A stretch of DNA of 64,000 nucleotides from Dyella sp. C9. Its GTDB lineage: Bacteria > Pseudomonadota > Gammaproteobacteria > Xanthomonadales > Rhodanobacteraceae. Below, piece after piece: positions 1 through 8,445 of the stretch (positions are counted from its first letter, which is position 1; each line of letters opens with the position of its first letter). The position numbers and the translations under genes were made by a program. The notes under the pieces were generated by a model. It saw only the letters and a program-made list of their open reading frames with translations. It was not told the DNA's origin and searched no databases. The stretch spans positions 1 through 64,000 of the forward strand of contig NZ_QIRF01000002.1 in the NCBI RefSeq assembly GCF_003332825.1. The letters are read 5' to 3'.

Positions 1-251
1 CTGTGTATACGACACAGGGGCTGGGGTGGGCTGGAGGACACGGCCGGGATTCTACGGAAAACGGCATTTCTACCCCAGGGCCTCCCCGGCGTCCATGGCC
101 GGAGGCATATCTGTTGCATGTCTTTGCCGTGCATGACCGGCGGATCTGTGCTCCCGGTCACCCTGGCGGCCGTTTCTTGAGCCAGCGGGATGACCGGATC
201 GCGCAACTGGGGTAAATTCCCATTCAATCAGGGGGCTGAGTCAGTAAAGCT
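1..251. other. Left-edge region upstream of pilB, no gene seen
   Basis: I find no convincing coding sequence here: the only short open frame has arginine/proline-rich shadow composition and no ribosome binding site. There is no prepilin N-terminus (a FTLIE-type motif) on either strand, so pilA does not start here. The stretch presumably holds the pilB promoter, but I cannot point to clear -35/-10 or sigma-54 boxes. Confidence 0.5.
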
Positions 252-1973
252 ATGTCAACGCTATTGCAACCCTCGCTCGCGGGCCTGTCGGGCATGGCGC
301 GCAGGCTGGTGTCCGAAGACGTGCTGCCGGAGGCAGACGTCCGCAAGGCGGTCGCCGACTCGACCCAGCACAAGACCACGCTGGCCGCTTGGCTGCTGGA
401 CCATAACCTGGTCGACAGCGCGCGACTCACCCGCATCGCTTCCGACGAGTTCGGCATGCCGATGATGGATGTGTCGGCCCTGACGCCGGGCACCATGCCG
501 ATCAACCTGATCAGCGAAGCGCTGATCAACAAGCACCACGCCCTGCCGCTGTTCAAGCGCGGCAAGCGCCTGTTCGTCGGCATCGCCGACCCGATGCAGT
601 CGCACGCGCTGGACGAGATCAAGTTCCACTCCAATTGCATGGTGGAACCGATCCTGGTGGAGCGTAACCAGCTGCTGCGCAGCATCGAGCAGGCGCTCAC
701 CGCGATGAGCAACGCCGTGCCCGACCTCGGCGGCGGCGAATTCGACGACCTGGCGCTGGAAGGCGGCGACGACGAAGCTGAAACCACCGGCATCGACGCC
801 AACGCCAACGACGATGCCCCGGTGGTGAAATTCGTCAACAAGATTTTGGTGGACGCCATCAAGCGTGGCGCCTCCGACATCCATTTCGAACCATTCGAGA
901 CCCAGTACCGCGTGCGCCTGCGCATGGACGGCATGCTGCGCGCCGTGGCCAGCCCGCCGATGAAGCTGGCCTCGCGCATCTCGTCACGCATCAAGGTCAT
1001 GTCCGGCCTGGACATCGCCGAGCGCCGCGTGCCGCAGGACGGACGCATCAAGCTCAACCTGTCCAAGAGCCGCGCCGTGGACTTCCGCGTCAGCACCCTG
1101 CCCACGCTGTTCGGCGAAAAGATCGTGCTGCGTATCCTTGACGGCTCGGCCGCCAAGCTGGGCATCGACGTGCTGGGCTACGAGGACGTCCAGAAGCAGC
1201 TCTATCTCGATGCCATCCACAAGCCCTACGGGATGGTGCTGGTAACCGGCCCCACCGGTTCGGGCAAGACGGTGTCGCTGTACACCGCGCTCAACATCCT
1301 CAATACCGCCGAGCGCAATATCTCCACAGTCGAAGACCCGGTGGAAATCCGCGTCGAGGGCATCAACCAGGTCCAGCAGAACACCAAGCGCGGCATGACC
1401 TTCGCCGCCGCGCTGCGCTCGTTCCTGCGCCAGGACCCGGACGTGATCATGGTGGGCGAAATCCGCGACCTGGAGACCGCAGAAATCGCGGTCAAGGCGG
1501 CGCAGACCGGCCACATGGTGCTGTCAACGCTGCATACCAACGACGCGCCGCAGACCATCTCGCGCCTGATGAACATGGGCATCGCGCCCTACAACATCAC
1601 CTCCTCGGTCACCCTGGTGATCGCCCAGCGACTGGCGCGCCGCCTGCACGATTGCAAGAAGCCCATGGAGCTGCCGCCACAGACGCTGCTGGCCGCGGGC
1701 TTCACCCAGGAAGACATCGACGCCGGCCTGACCATCTACGAGCCAGTGGGTTGCGACAGCTGCAACGAAGGCTACAAGGGCCGCGTGGGCATCTACCAGG
1801 TGATGCCCATGCTGGAGGACATCCAGAAGATCGTGCTGCAGGGTGGCAACGCACTGCAGATCGCCGAAGTGGCCCGCAAGGCCGGCGTCAACGACCTGCG
1901 AGCATCGGCCCTGCTGAAGGTGAAAAAGGGCGTCACCAGCCTGGCCGAGATCGACCGCGTCACCAAGGATTGA
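252..1973 (+). CDS. pilB: Type IV pilus assembly ATPase PilB
   Basis: Cytoplasmic hexameric ATPase that powers pilus extension by driving pilin polymerisation through PilC. The 573-residue length is typical of PilB. An N-terminal MshEN/T2SSE domain (about 1-170) is followed by the secretion ATPase core with Walker A GPTGSGKT at 333-340, an Asp box, Walker B (MVGEIRD) and His box (TGHMVLSTLHTND). The usual C-terminal zinc-binding tetracysteine is only partly present: I see HDCKKP and GCDSC, so one of four cysteines appears to be missing. It starts at ATG after a weak purine stretch. pilC and pilD follow on the same strand; unlike many relatives, no pilin gene sits beside it. Confidence 0.97.
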   Translation: MSTLLQPSLAGLSGMARRLVSEDVLPEADVRKAVADSTQHKTTLAAWLLDHNLVDSARLTRIASDEFGMPMMDVSALTPGTMPINLISEALINKHHALPLFKRGKRLFVGIADPMQSHALDEIKFHSNCMVEPILVERNQLLRSIEQALTAMSNAVPDLGGGEFDDLALEGGDDEAETTGIDANANDDAPVVKFVNKILVDAIKRGASDIHFEPFETQYRVRLRMDGMLRAVASPPMKLASRISSRIKVMSGLDIAERRVPQDGRIKLNLSKSRAVDFRVSTLPTLFGEKIVLRILDGSAAKLGIDVLGYEDVQKQLYLDAIHKPYGMVLVTGPTGSGKTVSLYTALNILNTAERNISTVEDPVEIRVEGINQVQQNTKRGMTFAAALRSFLRQDPDVIMVGEIRDLETAEIAVKAAQTGHMVLSTLHTNDAPQTISRLMNMGIAPYNITSSVTLVIAQRLARRLHDCKKPMELPPQTLLAAGFTQEDIDAGLTIYEPVGCDSCNEGYKGRVGIYQVMPMLEDIQKIVLQGGNALQIAEVARKAGVNDLRASALLKVKKGVTSLAEIDRVTKD

Positions 1974-2139
1974 AGCCTGCGCCCGGGGCCCCGTGCCCCG
2001 GTTCGCCGGAAAGGGCTGTTCGTCACACCAAAGTTGCGCGGGGTGGCACGAATTGCCTTGGGGGAATGGCTTAAGCTCAAAGAAATCAAGGCGGTCGCCA
2101 TCCTGAGGCGACCTGACCGAACCAGCAGGGGGAATCGCA

Positions 2140-3408
2140 ATGGCCACGGCCACCGCCACCGCTAAGAACACCAGCACGCTCGCTTCCCAGCGCGCGGAAA
2201 TCAGCAAGATGACCACCTATGACTGGGTGGCCCTGGACAAGCGCGGCAAGCGCATGAAGGGCGAGATGGCGGCCAAGAACGCCTCGCTCGTCAAGGCCGA
2301 GCTGCGCAAGCAGGGCATGAATCCGCAGCAGGTGCGCGAGCGCAGCAAGCCTCTTTTTGGCGCCACGGGCAGCGCGGTGAAGCCGCGTGACGTGGCCATC
2401 TTCAGCCGCCAGATCGCCACCATGATGGCTTCGGGCGTGCCGATGGTGCAGTCGTTCGACATCATCGCCGATGGCCAGAAGAACATCCGTTTCAAGAACA
2501 TGCTGACGGATGTGAAGCAGAGCATCGAGGGCGGCTCCGCGCTCCACGAGGCCCTGGCCAAATACCCCGTGCAGTTCGACGAGCTGTACCGCAACCTGGT
2601 GCACGCAGGCGAATCGGCGGGTGTGCTCGACACCGTGCTGGATACGGTCGCGACCTACAAGGAGCGCACCGAAAGCATCAAGGCCAAGATCAAGAAGGCC
2701 CTGTTCTATCCGGTGATGGTGCTGGCCGTGGCATTCCTGGTCTGCCTCATCATGCTGCTGTTCGTGGTGCCCGTATTCGCCCAGACCTTCAAGGATGCCG
2801 GCACCGAGCTACCAGCCCCCACCCTGGTGGTGGTGAAGATGTCCGAGTTCATGAAGTCCTATTGGTGGCTGGTGCTGGGCGGCACCGTGGGCGGCATTAC
2901 GGCGCTGGTGATGGCCAAGAAGCGCTCCGAGAAATTCGCCCACTTCCTCGATCGCCTGATGCTGAAGTTCCCGGTGATCGGTGCCATCCTTCGCAATTCG
3001 GCGCTGGCTCGCTTCGCCCGCACCCTGGGCGTCACCTTCCGCGCCGGTGTGCCGCTGGTGGAGGCCATGGACGCCGTGGCCGGTGCAACCGGCAGCATCG
3101 TGTACGGCGAGGCGGTGAAGCAGATGCGCGAGGACGTGGCAGTCGGCCACCAGTTGCAGTTGTCGATGCGACAGACCGGCCTGTTCCCCAACATGATGGT
3201 GCAGATGGTCGGCATCGGTGAAGAATCCGGTGCGCTGGACCACATGCTGTTCAAGGTGGCCGAGTTCTACGAAGAAGAAGTGAACAACGCCGTCGATACG
3301 CTTTCCAGCCTGCTCGAGCCGCTGATCATGGTGATCCTGGGCGTGCTCGTGGGTGGCATGGTGATCGCGCTGTACCTGCCCATCTTCAAGATGGCAAGCA
3401 CCGTGTAA
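2140..3408 (+). CDS. pilC: Type IV pilus inner-membrane platform protein PilC
   Basis: Polytopic inner-membrane platform that couples the PilB/PilT motors to the growing pilus. At 422 residues it is of normal length, with two T2SSF repeats (about residues 80-200 and 285-405). Membrane segments lie near 187-213, 242-258 and 398-419. ATG at 2140 is preceded by AGGGGGAAT, a good Shine-Dalgarno; an internal ATG (MTTYDWVALD) at 2209 is closer to the usual PilC N-terminus and is an alternative start. It lies 166 bp after pilB and ends at a strong terminator. Confidence 0.96.
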   Translation: MATATATAKNTSTLASQRAEISKMTTYDWVALDKRGKRMKGEMAAKNASLVKAELRKQGMNPQQVRERSKPLFGATGSAVKPRDVAIFSRQIATMMASGVPMVQSFDIIADGQKNIRFKNMLTDVKQSIEGGSALHEALAKYPVQFDELYRNLVHAGESAGVLDTVLDTVATYKERTESIKAKIKKALFYPVMVLAVAFLVCLIMLLFVVPVFAQTFKDAGTELPAPTLVVVKMSEFMKSYWWLVLGGTVGGITALVMAKKRSEKFAHFLDRLMLKFPVIGAILRNSALARFARTLGVTFRAGVPLVEAMDAVAGATGSIVYGEAVKQMREDVAVGHQLQLSMRQTGLFPNMMVQMVGIGEESGALDHMLFKVAEFYEEEVNNAVDTLSSLLEPLIMVILGVLVGGMVIALYLPIFKMASTV

Positions 3409-3422
3409 GCTCGCCGCATCCA

Positions 3423-3455
3423 GGCCCCTCTCCCTCCGGGAGGGGGGCCTTTTTT
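3423..3455 (+). terminator. Rho-independent terminator after pilC
   Basis: A GC-rich hairpin of about 12 pairs (left arm 3423-3434, loop near 3435-3437, right arm 3438-3449, one G-U pair) is followed by six T at 3450-3455. It fills most of the 67-bp pilC-pilD gap, so pilD and coaE need read-through or a promoter of their own. Confidence 0.88.
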
Positions 3456-3475
3456 ATAGTTTTCGGAACCGAAGC

Positions 3476-4333
3476 ATGCTCGAACTCCCGCTCTGGGCCT
3501 GGACCCTCGCCGCCGCCGTGCTCGGCCTGCTGGTCGGCAGCTTCCTCAATGTGGTGATCCTGCGCCTGCCGGAACGGATCAAGGCCGAGTGGCGGCTCGA
3601 TGCATTCGACACGCTGGAGATGGAGCCCGACGGCCAGCCGATGCCGCCCGGCATCGTCCGCGAACCGTCCCATTGCCCGCATTGCCGGCACCCGTTGGCG
3701 GCCCGCGACAACATCCCGGTGTTCGGCTGGCTGCTGCTCCAGGGCAAATGCCGCTACTGCAAGGCGCCGATATCGATCCAGTACCCGCTGGTCGAACTGC
3801 TGTGCGGCATGCTCAGTGCTGCCGTGGTCTGGAAATTCGGCCCCGGCCTGCCTGCCCTCGCCGGCCTCGTGTTCACCTGGATGCTGCTCGCCTTGTCCGG
3901 CATCGACTTTCGCACGCAATACCTGCCGGACCAGCTCAACTATCCGCTGCTTTGGCTGGGCCTGCTGCTGAGCCTGCTGCCGATGTTCGTGCTGCCCGCA
4001 TCGGCGATCCTGGGCGCCGCCATCGGCTACCTCAGCCTGTGGAGCGTGTACTGGCTGTTCAAGCTGCTCACCGGCAAGGAAGGCATGGGTTACGGCGACT
4101 TCAAGCTGCTGGCCGCCCTGGGTGCCTGGATGGGTCCCGGTGCACTGCTGCCGGTGATCCTGCTGTCTTCGTTCATCGGCGCCCTGCTCGGTGGCACCCT
4201 GATCCTGCTGCGCAAGCACGGCCGGGACGTGCCGATGCCGTTCGGCCCCTTCATCGCCGCCGCCGGATGGGTGTGGTTCATCGCCGGTGACTGGCTGTGG
4301 CTGCACTACGCGCAGCTCTCCGGCATGCAATGA
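3476..4333 (+). CDS. pilD: Type IV prepilin leader peptidase/N-methyltransferase PilD
   Basis: Inner-membrane aspartic protease that cleaves the leader of type IV pilins and type II secretion pseudopilins and N-methylates the new terminus. At 285 residues with about eight membrane segments it matches the family. The N-terminal cytoplasmic loop carries two CxxC pairs (CPHC and CRYC). The two catalytic aspartates lie in the GIDFRTQYLPD and GMGYGDFK motifs. The stop codon overlaps the coaE start in ATGA, implying coupled translation. This pilD-coaE arrangement is common in Gammaproteobacteria. Confidence 0.96.
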   Translation: MLELPLWAWTLAAAVLGLLVGSFLNVVILRLPERIKAEWRLDAFDTLEMEPDGQPMPPGIVREPSHCPHCRHPLAARDNIPVFGWLLLQGKCRYCKAPISIQYPLVELLCGMLSAAVVWKFGPGLPALAGLVFTWMLLALSGIDFRTQYLPDQLNYPLLWLGLLLSLLPMFVLPASAILGAAIGYLSLWSVYWLFKLLTGKEGMGYGDFKLLAALGAWMGPGALLPVILLSSFIGALLGGTLILLRKHGRDVPMPFGPFIAAAGWVWFIAGDWLWLHYAQLSGMQ

Positions 4334-4950
4334 CGCACGCGCGCAGCTATGTGGTCGCCCTCACCGGGGGCATCGCCTCGGGCAAGAGCGCCGTATCGCG
4401 GCGCTTCGAGGCACTGGGCGTCCAGGTCTACGACGCCGACGTCGCCGCACGCGAGGTGATCGCCCGCGGCAGCGACGGCCTGCAGGCAGTCGTGGCGCAT
4501 TTCGGCGGCGAGGTGCTAGCAGCGGATGGCACGCTCGACCGGGCGGCCATGCGGCGACGCGTGTTCGGCGACGACGAAGCCAGGCGCGCGCTCGAGGCCA
4601 TCATCCATCCCCGCGTACGCGCCTGGATGCATGAGCACGCGCTCGCCGACCGCGGCCCCTATTGCCTGCTCGCCATCCCGTTACTGGCGGAAAACCTTGC
4701 GCATTACGGCTGGGTGGATCGCGTGCTCGTGGTCGATGCGTCCGAGGCGCTGCAGCTCGATCGCCTGATGCGCCGCGACGACATCGACGAAGCACTGGCC
4801 CGCAGGATGATCGAACGACAGGCCAGTCGCGCCGAACGGCTTGCGCTTGCCCATGACGTCATCGAGAACCATGGCGACGAGGCCGAGCTGGACGCGGCGG
4901 TGACTCGCCTGCACGAAAGTTACCTGCAGCTCGCCGCACGGGCGCGCTGA
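4330..4950 (+). CDS. coaE: Dephospho-CoA kinase CoaE
   Basis: Cytosolic enzyme for the last step of coenzyme A synthesis, phosphorylating the 3'-hydroxyl of dephospho-CoA. The 206-residue protein has the P-loop GGIASGKS near residues 12-19 and the CoaE features VYDADVAAREV and HPRVRAWM. I chose ATG at 4330, which overlaps the pilD stop as ATGA; an upstream in-frame ATG at 4297 would lie deep inside pilD and lacks a binding site. It ends 7 bp from the convergent Nudix gene with no room for a terminator. Confidence 0.95.
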   Translation: MTHARSYVVALTGGIASGKSAVSRRFEALGVQVYDADVAAREVIARGSDGLQAVVAHFGGEVLAADGTLDRAAMRRRVFGDDEARRALEAIIHPRVRAWMHEHALADRGPYCLLAIPLLAENLAHYGWVDRVLVVDASEALQLDRLMRRDDIDEALARRMIERQASRAERLALAHDVIENHGDEAELDAAVTRLHESYLQLAARAR

Positions 4951-4957
4951 ACACATC

Positions 4958-5884
4958 TCACCAGAAGCCACCGATGCCGGCCACGCCCTGGCCGCCGGCC
5001 GCACGCGCCGCGGACTCGTCCGTCAGCCCCATGCCACCCAGGGCGTAGACCGGCAACGAGGCCGAGGCCACCAGCGACTGGAACACCGGCCAGCCCAGCG
5101 CGGGCGCGCCGGGATGCGAGGCGGTGGGAGCCACCGGCGACAAGGTAGCGAAGTCGGCCAGTGCCGCCGCCAATGCCAGTTCGGCCGCGTCGTGGCAGCT
5201 CGCACCTACCCACTGACTGGGCGGCAGTGGACGCTCGCTGAGTTCGCGTAACTGGTGTGCCTTCAGTTGCACGCCGATGCCCAGCTCGCGTGCGCCGACC
5301 AGGTCTCCACTGAGCAGCAAGGCGGCGCCATGTCGGTGCGCCGAAGGCAACAAGGCCGCGGCCAGCGCGCGTATCCGGGTCTCGGGCCACAGCGGGAATC
5401 GCAACATGATCAGCCGCTCCCCTGCCTCCAGCGCCGCCTCCAGGCGCGCACGCCACGCTTCGAAAGCCGCGGCAGGCACATCGCCAGGGGTGATTGGATA
5501 TCGCCGTGGTAGCTGCAAGGCCCGCAGGATCGGCCGATCGGCCGGAGCCAGGATGGACAGGTCCACCTGCGCCGGATCGGTCCACTGCAGCGCCTGCCCC
5601 TCCAGGGACGTCGGCAGTCCTTGCCAGCCGCGAATCGTCCACGCATCGAGCAGCAGGTCGCGCTCACCGTAACGCCAGGGAACGCGGATCAAGGGTTCGG
5701 CCGAGACGGCCTCGACGCCCAGCTCCTCGCGCAACTCACGCACCAGGCCGTCCATCGGCGATTCGCCGGGCTCCAGCTTGCCGCCGGGAAATTCCCACAG
5801 GCCAGCCAGGTGCTTGCCCGGTGGCCGCTGAGCCAGCAGCACGCGCCCCTGCCGATCGATCATCACGCCGGCCATGACGTGCAT
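4958..5884 (-). CDS. Nudix (MutT-type) hydrolase fused to thiamine-phosphate-synthase-like domain
   Basis: Two-domain protein of about 308 residues. The N-terminal half is a MutT-like Nudix domain with a textbook Nudix box (GKLEPGE followed by RELREELGV), likely cleaning oxidised nucleotides such as 8-oxo-dGTP. The C-terminal half (about 120 onward) resembles a ThiE-type TIM barrel ending in YALGGMG and GIGGF; whether that half is catalytic is unknown. This fusion is a recognised family in Gammaproteobacteria. The start is uncertain: ATG at 5884 opens directly on the Nudix fold, while a TTG at 5926 would overlap the folA stop (TTGA) and add 14 residues. A perfect 7-bp hairpin (5900-5919) lies between the two. 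Confidence 0.9.
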   Translation of the reverse strand: MHVMAGVMIDRQGRVLLAQRPPGKHLAGLWEFPGGKLEPGESPMDGLVRELREELGVEAVSAEPLIRVPWRYGERDLLLDAWTIRGWQGLPTSLEGQALQWTDPAQVDLSILAPADRPILRALQLPRRYPITPGDVPAAAFEAWRARLEAALEAGERLIMLRFPLWPETRIRALAAALLPSAHRHGAALLLSGDLVGARELGIGVQLKAHQLRELSERPLPPSQWVGASCHDAAELALAAALADFATLSPVAPTASHPGAPALGWPVFQSLVASASLPVYALGGMGLTDESAARAAGGQGVAGIGGFW

Positions 5885-5922
5885 GGCGGGCGCATCAGTG
5901 GCGGACAATGCAGTCCGCCCGT

Positions 5923-6411
5923 TCAATCGTTGCGGATGTACTCGACCATGTCGAAGTCATAGGCATGCTCGGCATCCTTCTTGTGGTGCACGCGCGATAC
6001 CTCGGTCCAGTCGCTGAAATGCACGCCGGGGAAAAAGGTATCGGCCCCTTCCACCGCGGCATTGACCCAGGTGAGGTACAGGCGCTTGGCCTGCGACAGA
6101 GCTTCGGAGTAGACCGCGCCGCCACCGATCACCATCAGGCCGGTACCTCCGGCACGGGCGAGGCCTTCGGCCAGCGAGCGCACGGTCACCTGCCCCGGGA
6201 ACGGGGCCTCGTGCTTGCGCGTCAGCACCAGGTTGGTGCGGTCAGGCAGGGCGCGGCCGATCGCCACGGCCGTGTTGTAGCCCATCAGCACGTACTTGCC
6301 GAGGGTCAGCTCCTTGAACCAGCGCAGGTCATCGGGCAGATGCCAGGGCAGCTGCCCCTTGCGGCCGATGGCGAAGTTCTCATCCAGCGCGGCGATCAGC
6401 GAAATAGCCAT
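5923..6411 (-). CDS. folA: Dihydrofolate reductase
   Basis: NADPH-dependent reduction of dihydrofolate to tetrahydrofolate in the cytosol, completing the cycle that ThyA drives. The 162-residue protein shows the DHFR signatures: [16 protein letters not shown] with the substrate-binding Asp, the NADPH-binding VLTRK region and the VIGGGAVY motif. The gene lies 118 bp downstream of thyA on the same strand; the gap holds a 7-bp hairpin (6487-6504) that could modulate read-through. thyA-folA pairing matches function. Confidence 0.96.
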   Translation of the reverse strand: MAISLIAALDENFAIGRKGQLPWHLPDDLRWFKELTLGKYVLMGYNTAVAIGRALPDRTNLVLTRKHEAPFPGQVTVRSLAEGLARAGGTGLMVIGGGAVYSEALSQAKRLYLTWVNAAVEGADTFFPGVHFSDWTEVSRVHHKKDAEHAYDFDMVEYIRND

Positions 6412-6529
6412 GGAAATCCTTGGGTCATCGTCAGTTGGGCGGCCTGCGTCGCCCGGCCGATGGCTCCGCGGGGGCAGATCTTAGCAGGATGCGACGACGC
6501 ATCCACGGCCCATTCACGCCAGGGCGGCC

Positions 6530-7324
6530 CTAGACCGCGACCGGTGCCTTGATCGCCGGGTGCGGCTCATAGCCGGTGATGGCGATGTCCTCGTAGCGAA
6601 AATCGAACAGCGAGCGCACGTCCTGATTGAGCACCAACCGCGGCAGTGGTCGCGGCTCACGGGTGAGCTGCAGGCGTGCCTGCTCCAGGTGATTGCTGTA
6701 GAGGTGGGCATCGCCCAGCGTGTGCACGAAATCACCCACGCCGAGCCCGCATACCTGCGCGATCATATGGGTCAGCAGCGCGTAGCTGGCGATGTTGAAC
6801 GGCACGCCCAGGAAGATATCCGCCGAACGCTGGTACAGCTGGCAGCTCAGCTTGCCGTCGGCCACGTAGAACTGGAACAGCGCGTGGCAGGGCATCAGCG
6901 CCATCTTCGGCAACTCGCCCACGTTCCAGGCGCTCACCACCAGGCGGCGCGAATCCGGGTTGCGACGGATCTCGTCCACCACCCAGCGAATCTGGTCAAC
7001 CGCGCCGCCATCGATCGTCGGCCACGCACGCCACTGGCGGCCATAGACCGGGCCCAGTTCGCCGTTTTCATCGGCCCACTCGTCCCAGATGCTGACGCCG
7101 TGTTCCTTGAGATAGGCAATGTTGGTGTCGCCCTGCAGGAACCAGATCAGCTCGTGGATGATCGACTTCAGGTGCAGCTTCTTGGTGGTGACCAGCGGGA
7201 ACCCCTCGGCCAGGTCGAAGCGCATCTGCCAGCCGAACACGCTGCGCGTGCCGGTGCCGGTACGGTCCGATTTCTCAGCTCCGTGCTCGAGCACATGCTG
7301 CAGCAGGTCGAGGTATTGCCGCAT
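6530..7324 (-). CDS. thyA: Thymidylate synthase
   Basis: Converts dUMP to dTMP using methylene-tetrahydrofolate, producing the dihydrofolate recycled by FolA. At exactly 264 residues it has the E. coli ThyA length. Active-site cysteine lies in [11 protein letters not shown]; the dUMP-binding arginines ([18 protein letters not shown]) and the [15 protein letters not shown] motif are intact. It begins 4 bp after the lgt stop codon, and its Shine-Dalgarno (AAGGAG) sits in the end of lgt, so lgt-thyA-folA look co-transcribed, the common proteobacterial lgt-thyA order. Confidence 0.98.
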   Translation of the reverse strand: MRQYLDLLQHVLEHGAEKSDRTGTGTRSVFGWQMRFDLAEGFPLVTTKKLHLKSIIHELIWFLQGDTNIAYLKEHGVSIWDEWADENGELGPVYGRQWRAWPTIDGGAVDQIRWVVDEIRRNPDSRRLVVSAWNVGELPKMALMPCHALFQFYVADGKLSCQLYQRSADIFLGVPFNIASYALLTHMIAQVCGLGVGDFVHTLGDAHLYSNHLEQARLQLTREPRPLPRLVLNQDVRSLFDFRYEDIAITGYEPHPAIKAPVAV

Positions 7325-7327
7325 GGC

Positions 7328-8221
7328 TTACTCCTTGGCAGGCAGCGCGACGGTGTACAGCCGCAGCGTCGGCGCCTTGCGCGACATCAGCAGCAGCACC
7401 ACGCCGATGATGATCAGCGGCAGCGACAGGATCTGCCCCATCGTCAGCCAGCCCCAGGCAATGTAGCCCGGCCGCGGGAAATCCGGCAGGCGCACGAATT
7501 CCACGGCGAAGCGGAAGCAACCGTACATCAGCGCGAACAGGCCCGAGATCAGGTAGCGGGGACGCGGTTTGAGCGACACCAGCCACAGCACGGTGAACAT
7601 GGTCACGCCCTCCAGCGCCATTTCGTACAGCTGCGAGGGATGCCGCGGCAGCGCGCCGAACTGCGCCAGCGTGGCCTGCCACTGCGGATGCGCGGCAGCC
7701 CAGTCCACATCGAACGCGTGCGCATTCGGGAAAATCATCGCCCAGGGCACGTCGCTGGGCTTGCCCCACAGCTCGCCGTTGATGAAGTTGCCCAGGCGGC
7801 CAAGCCCCAGCCCGATCGGCACCAGCGGTGCCACGAAATCCACCGTGTCGAAGAAGTGGAGCTGGTGCCTGCGCGACCACCAAAGGCCCGCTACCAGCAC
7901 GCCCAGCAGGCCGCCGTGGAAGCTCATGCCGCCGTCCCATACCCGGAACAGCGCCAGCGGGTCCTGCCAGATCCAGTGGATGTCGGCATAGAACAGCATG
8001 TAACCCACACGGCCACCGATGATCACACCCATCATCACGTAGAAGGCAAGGTCGCCCAACGCATCGCGCGTCACCGGTAACCGCCCGCGCTGGCGGCGAT
8101 ACTCGGCCAGCAGCCATGCGCCCAGGAACCCTCCCAGGTACATCAGTCCATACCAGTGGATCTGTAGCGGCCCAAGCCGGAAGGCGACGGGATCAAAAGC
8201 AACAGTAAAAGGCTGCGTCAT
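7328..8221 (-). CDS. lgt: Prolipoprotein diacylglyceryl transferase
   Basis: Inner-membrane enzyme that attaches diacylglycerol to the lipobox cysteine of prolipoproteins, the first step of lipoprotein maturation. 297 residues with seven predicted membrane segments. Key motifs are present: MSFHGGLLG with the conserved His and the Lgt signature [13 protein letters not shown] with the essential Arg. At least two proteins in this window (the LemA protein and a large lipoprotein) would be substrates. First gene of the lgt-thyA-folA run. Confidence 0.97.
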   Translation of the reverse strand: MTQPFTVAFDPVAFRLGPLQIHWYGLMYLGGFLGAWLLAEYRRQRGRLPVTRDALGDLAFYVMMGVIIGGRVGYMLFYADIHWIWQDPLALFRVWDGGMSFHGGLLGVLVAGLWWSRRHQLHFFDTVDFVAPLVPIGLGLGRLGNFINGELWGKPSDVPWAMIFPNAHAFDVDWAAAHPQWQATLAQFGALPRHPSQLYEMALEGVTMFTVLWLVSLKPRPRYLISGLFALMYGCFRFAVEFVRLPDFPRPGYIAWGWLTMGQILSLPLIIIGVVLLLMSRKAPTLRLYTVALPAKE

Positions 8222-8445
8222 GGGGCGAGAGCTGGCGACAAAGGCGCAGTTTAGCCGGCTTGACTCCCTGCGCGGCGGTTGCCCCCTTACCGTCCGCCGC
8301 GCCGGCGACTAGACTGCAAGTTCTTGCGAATGCTGGCCGGGGGGCCAGCCGAGGGGCCACGCAGCCTGCGCGACTCCTCCGCAATCGGCCAGTCGAGCCC
8401 CGAACTGGCCAATGTTTCTGGGCCGGGGCGCACAGGGGAGAACCA

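Noticed and set aside
3..215. 70-codon frame at the left edge
   Set aside because: No ribosome binding site, shadow-like composition and no recognisable protein sequence.
252..1165. Open frames on the minus strand inside pilB
   Set aside because: Composition and lack of any motif show they are shadows of pilB.
2044..2057. TGGCACGAATTGCC upstream of pilC as a sigma-54 promoter
   Set aside because: The GG and GC elements are two bases closer than the fixed -24/-12 spacing, so sigma-54 would not recognise it.
8258..8316. TTGACT and TAGACT as a promoter for the S9 peptidase gene
   Set aside because: The two boxes are almost 50 bp apart, far beyond usable spacing.
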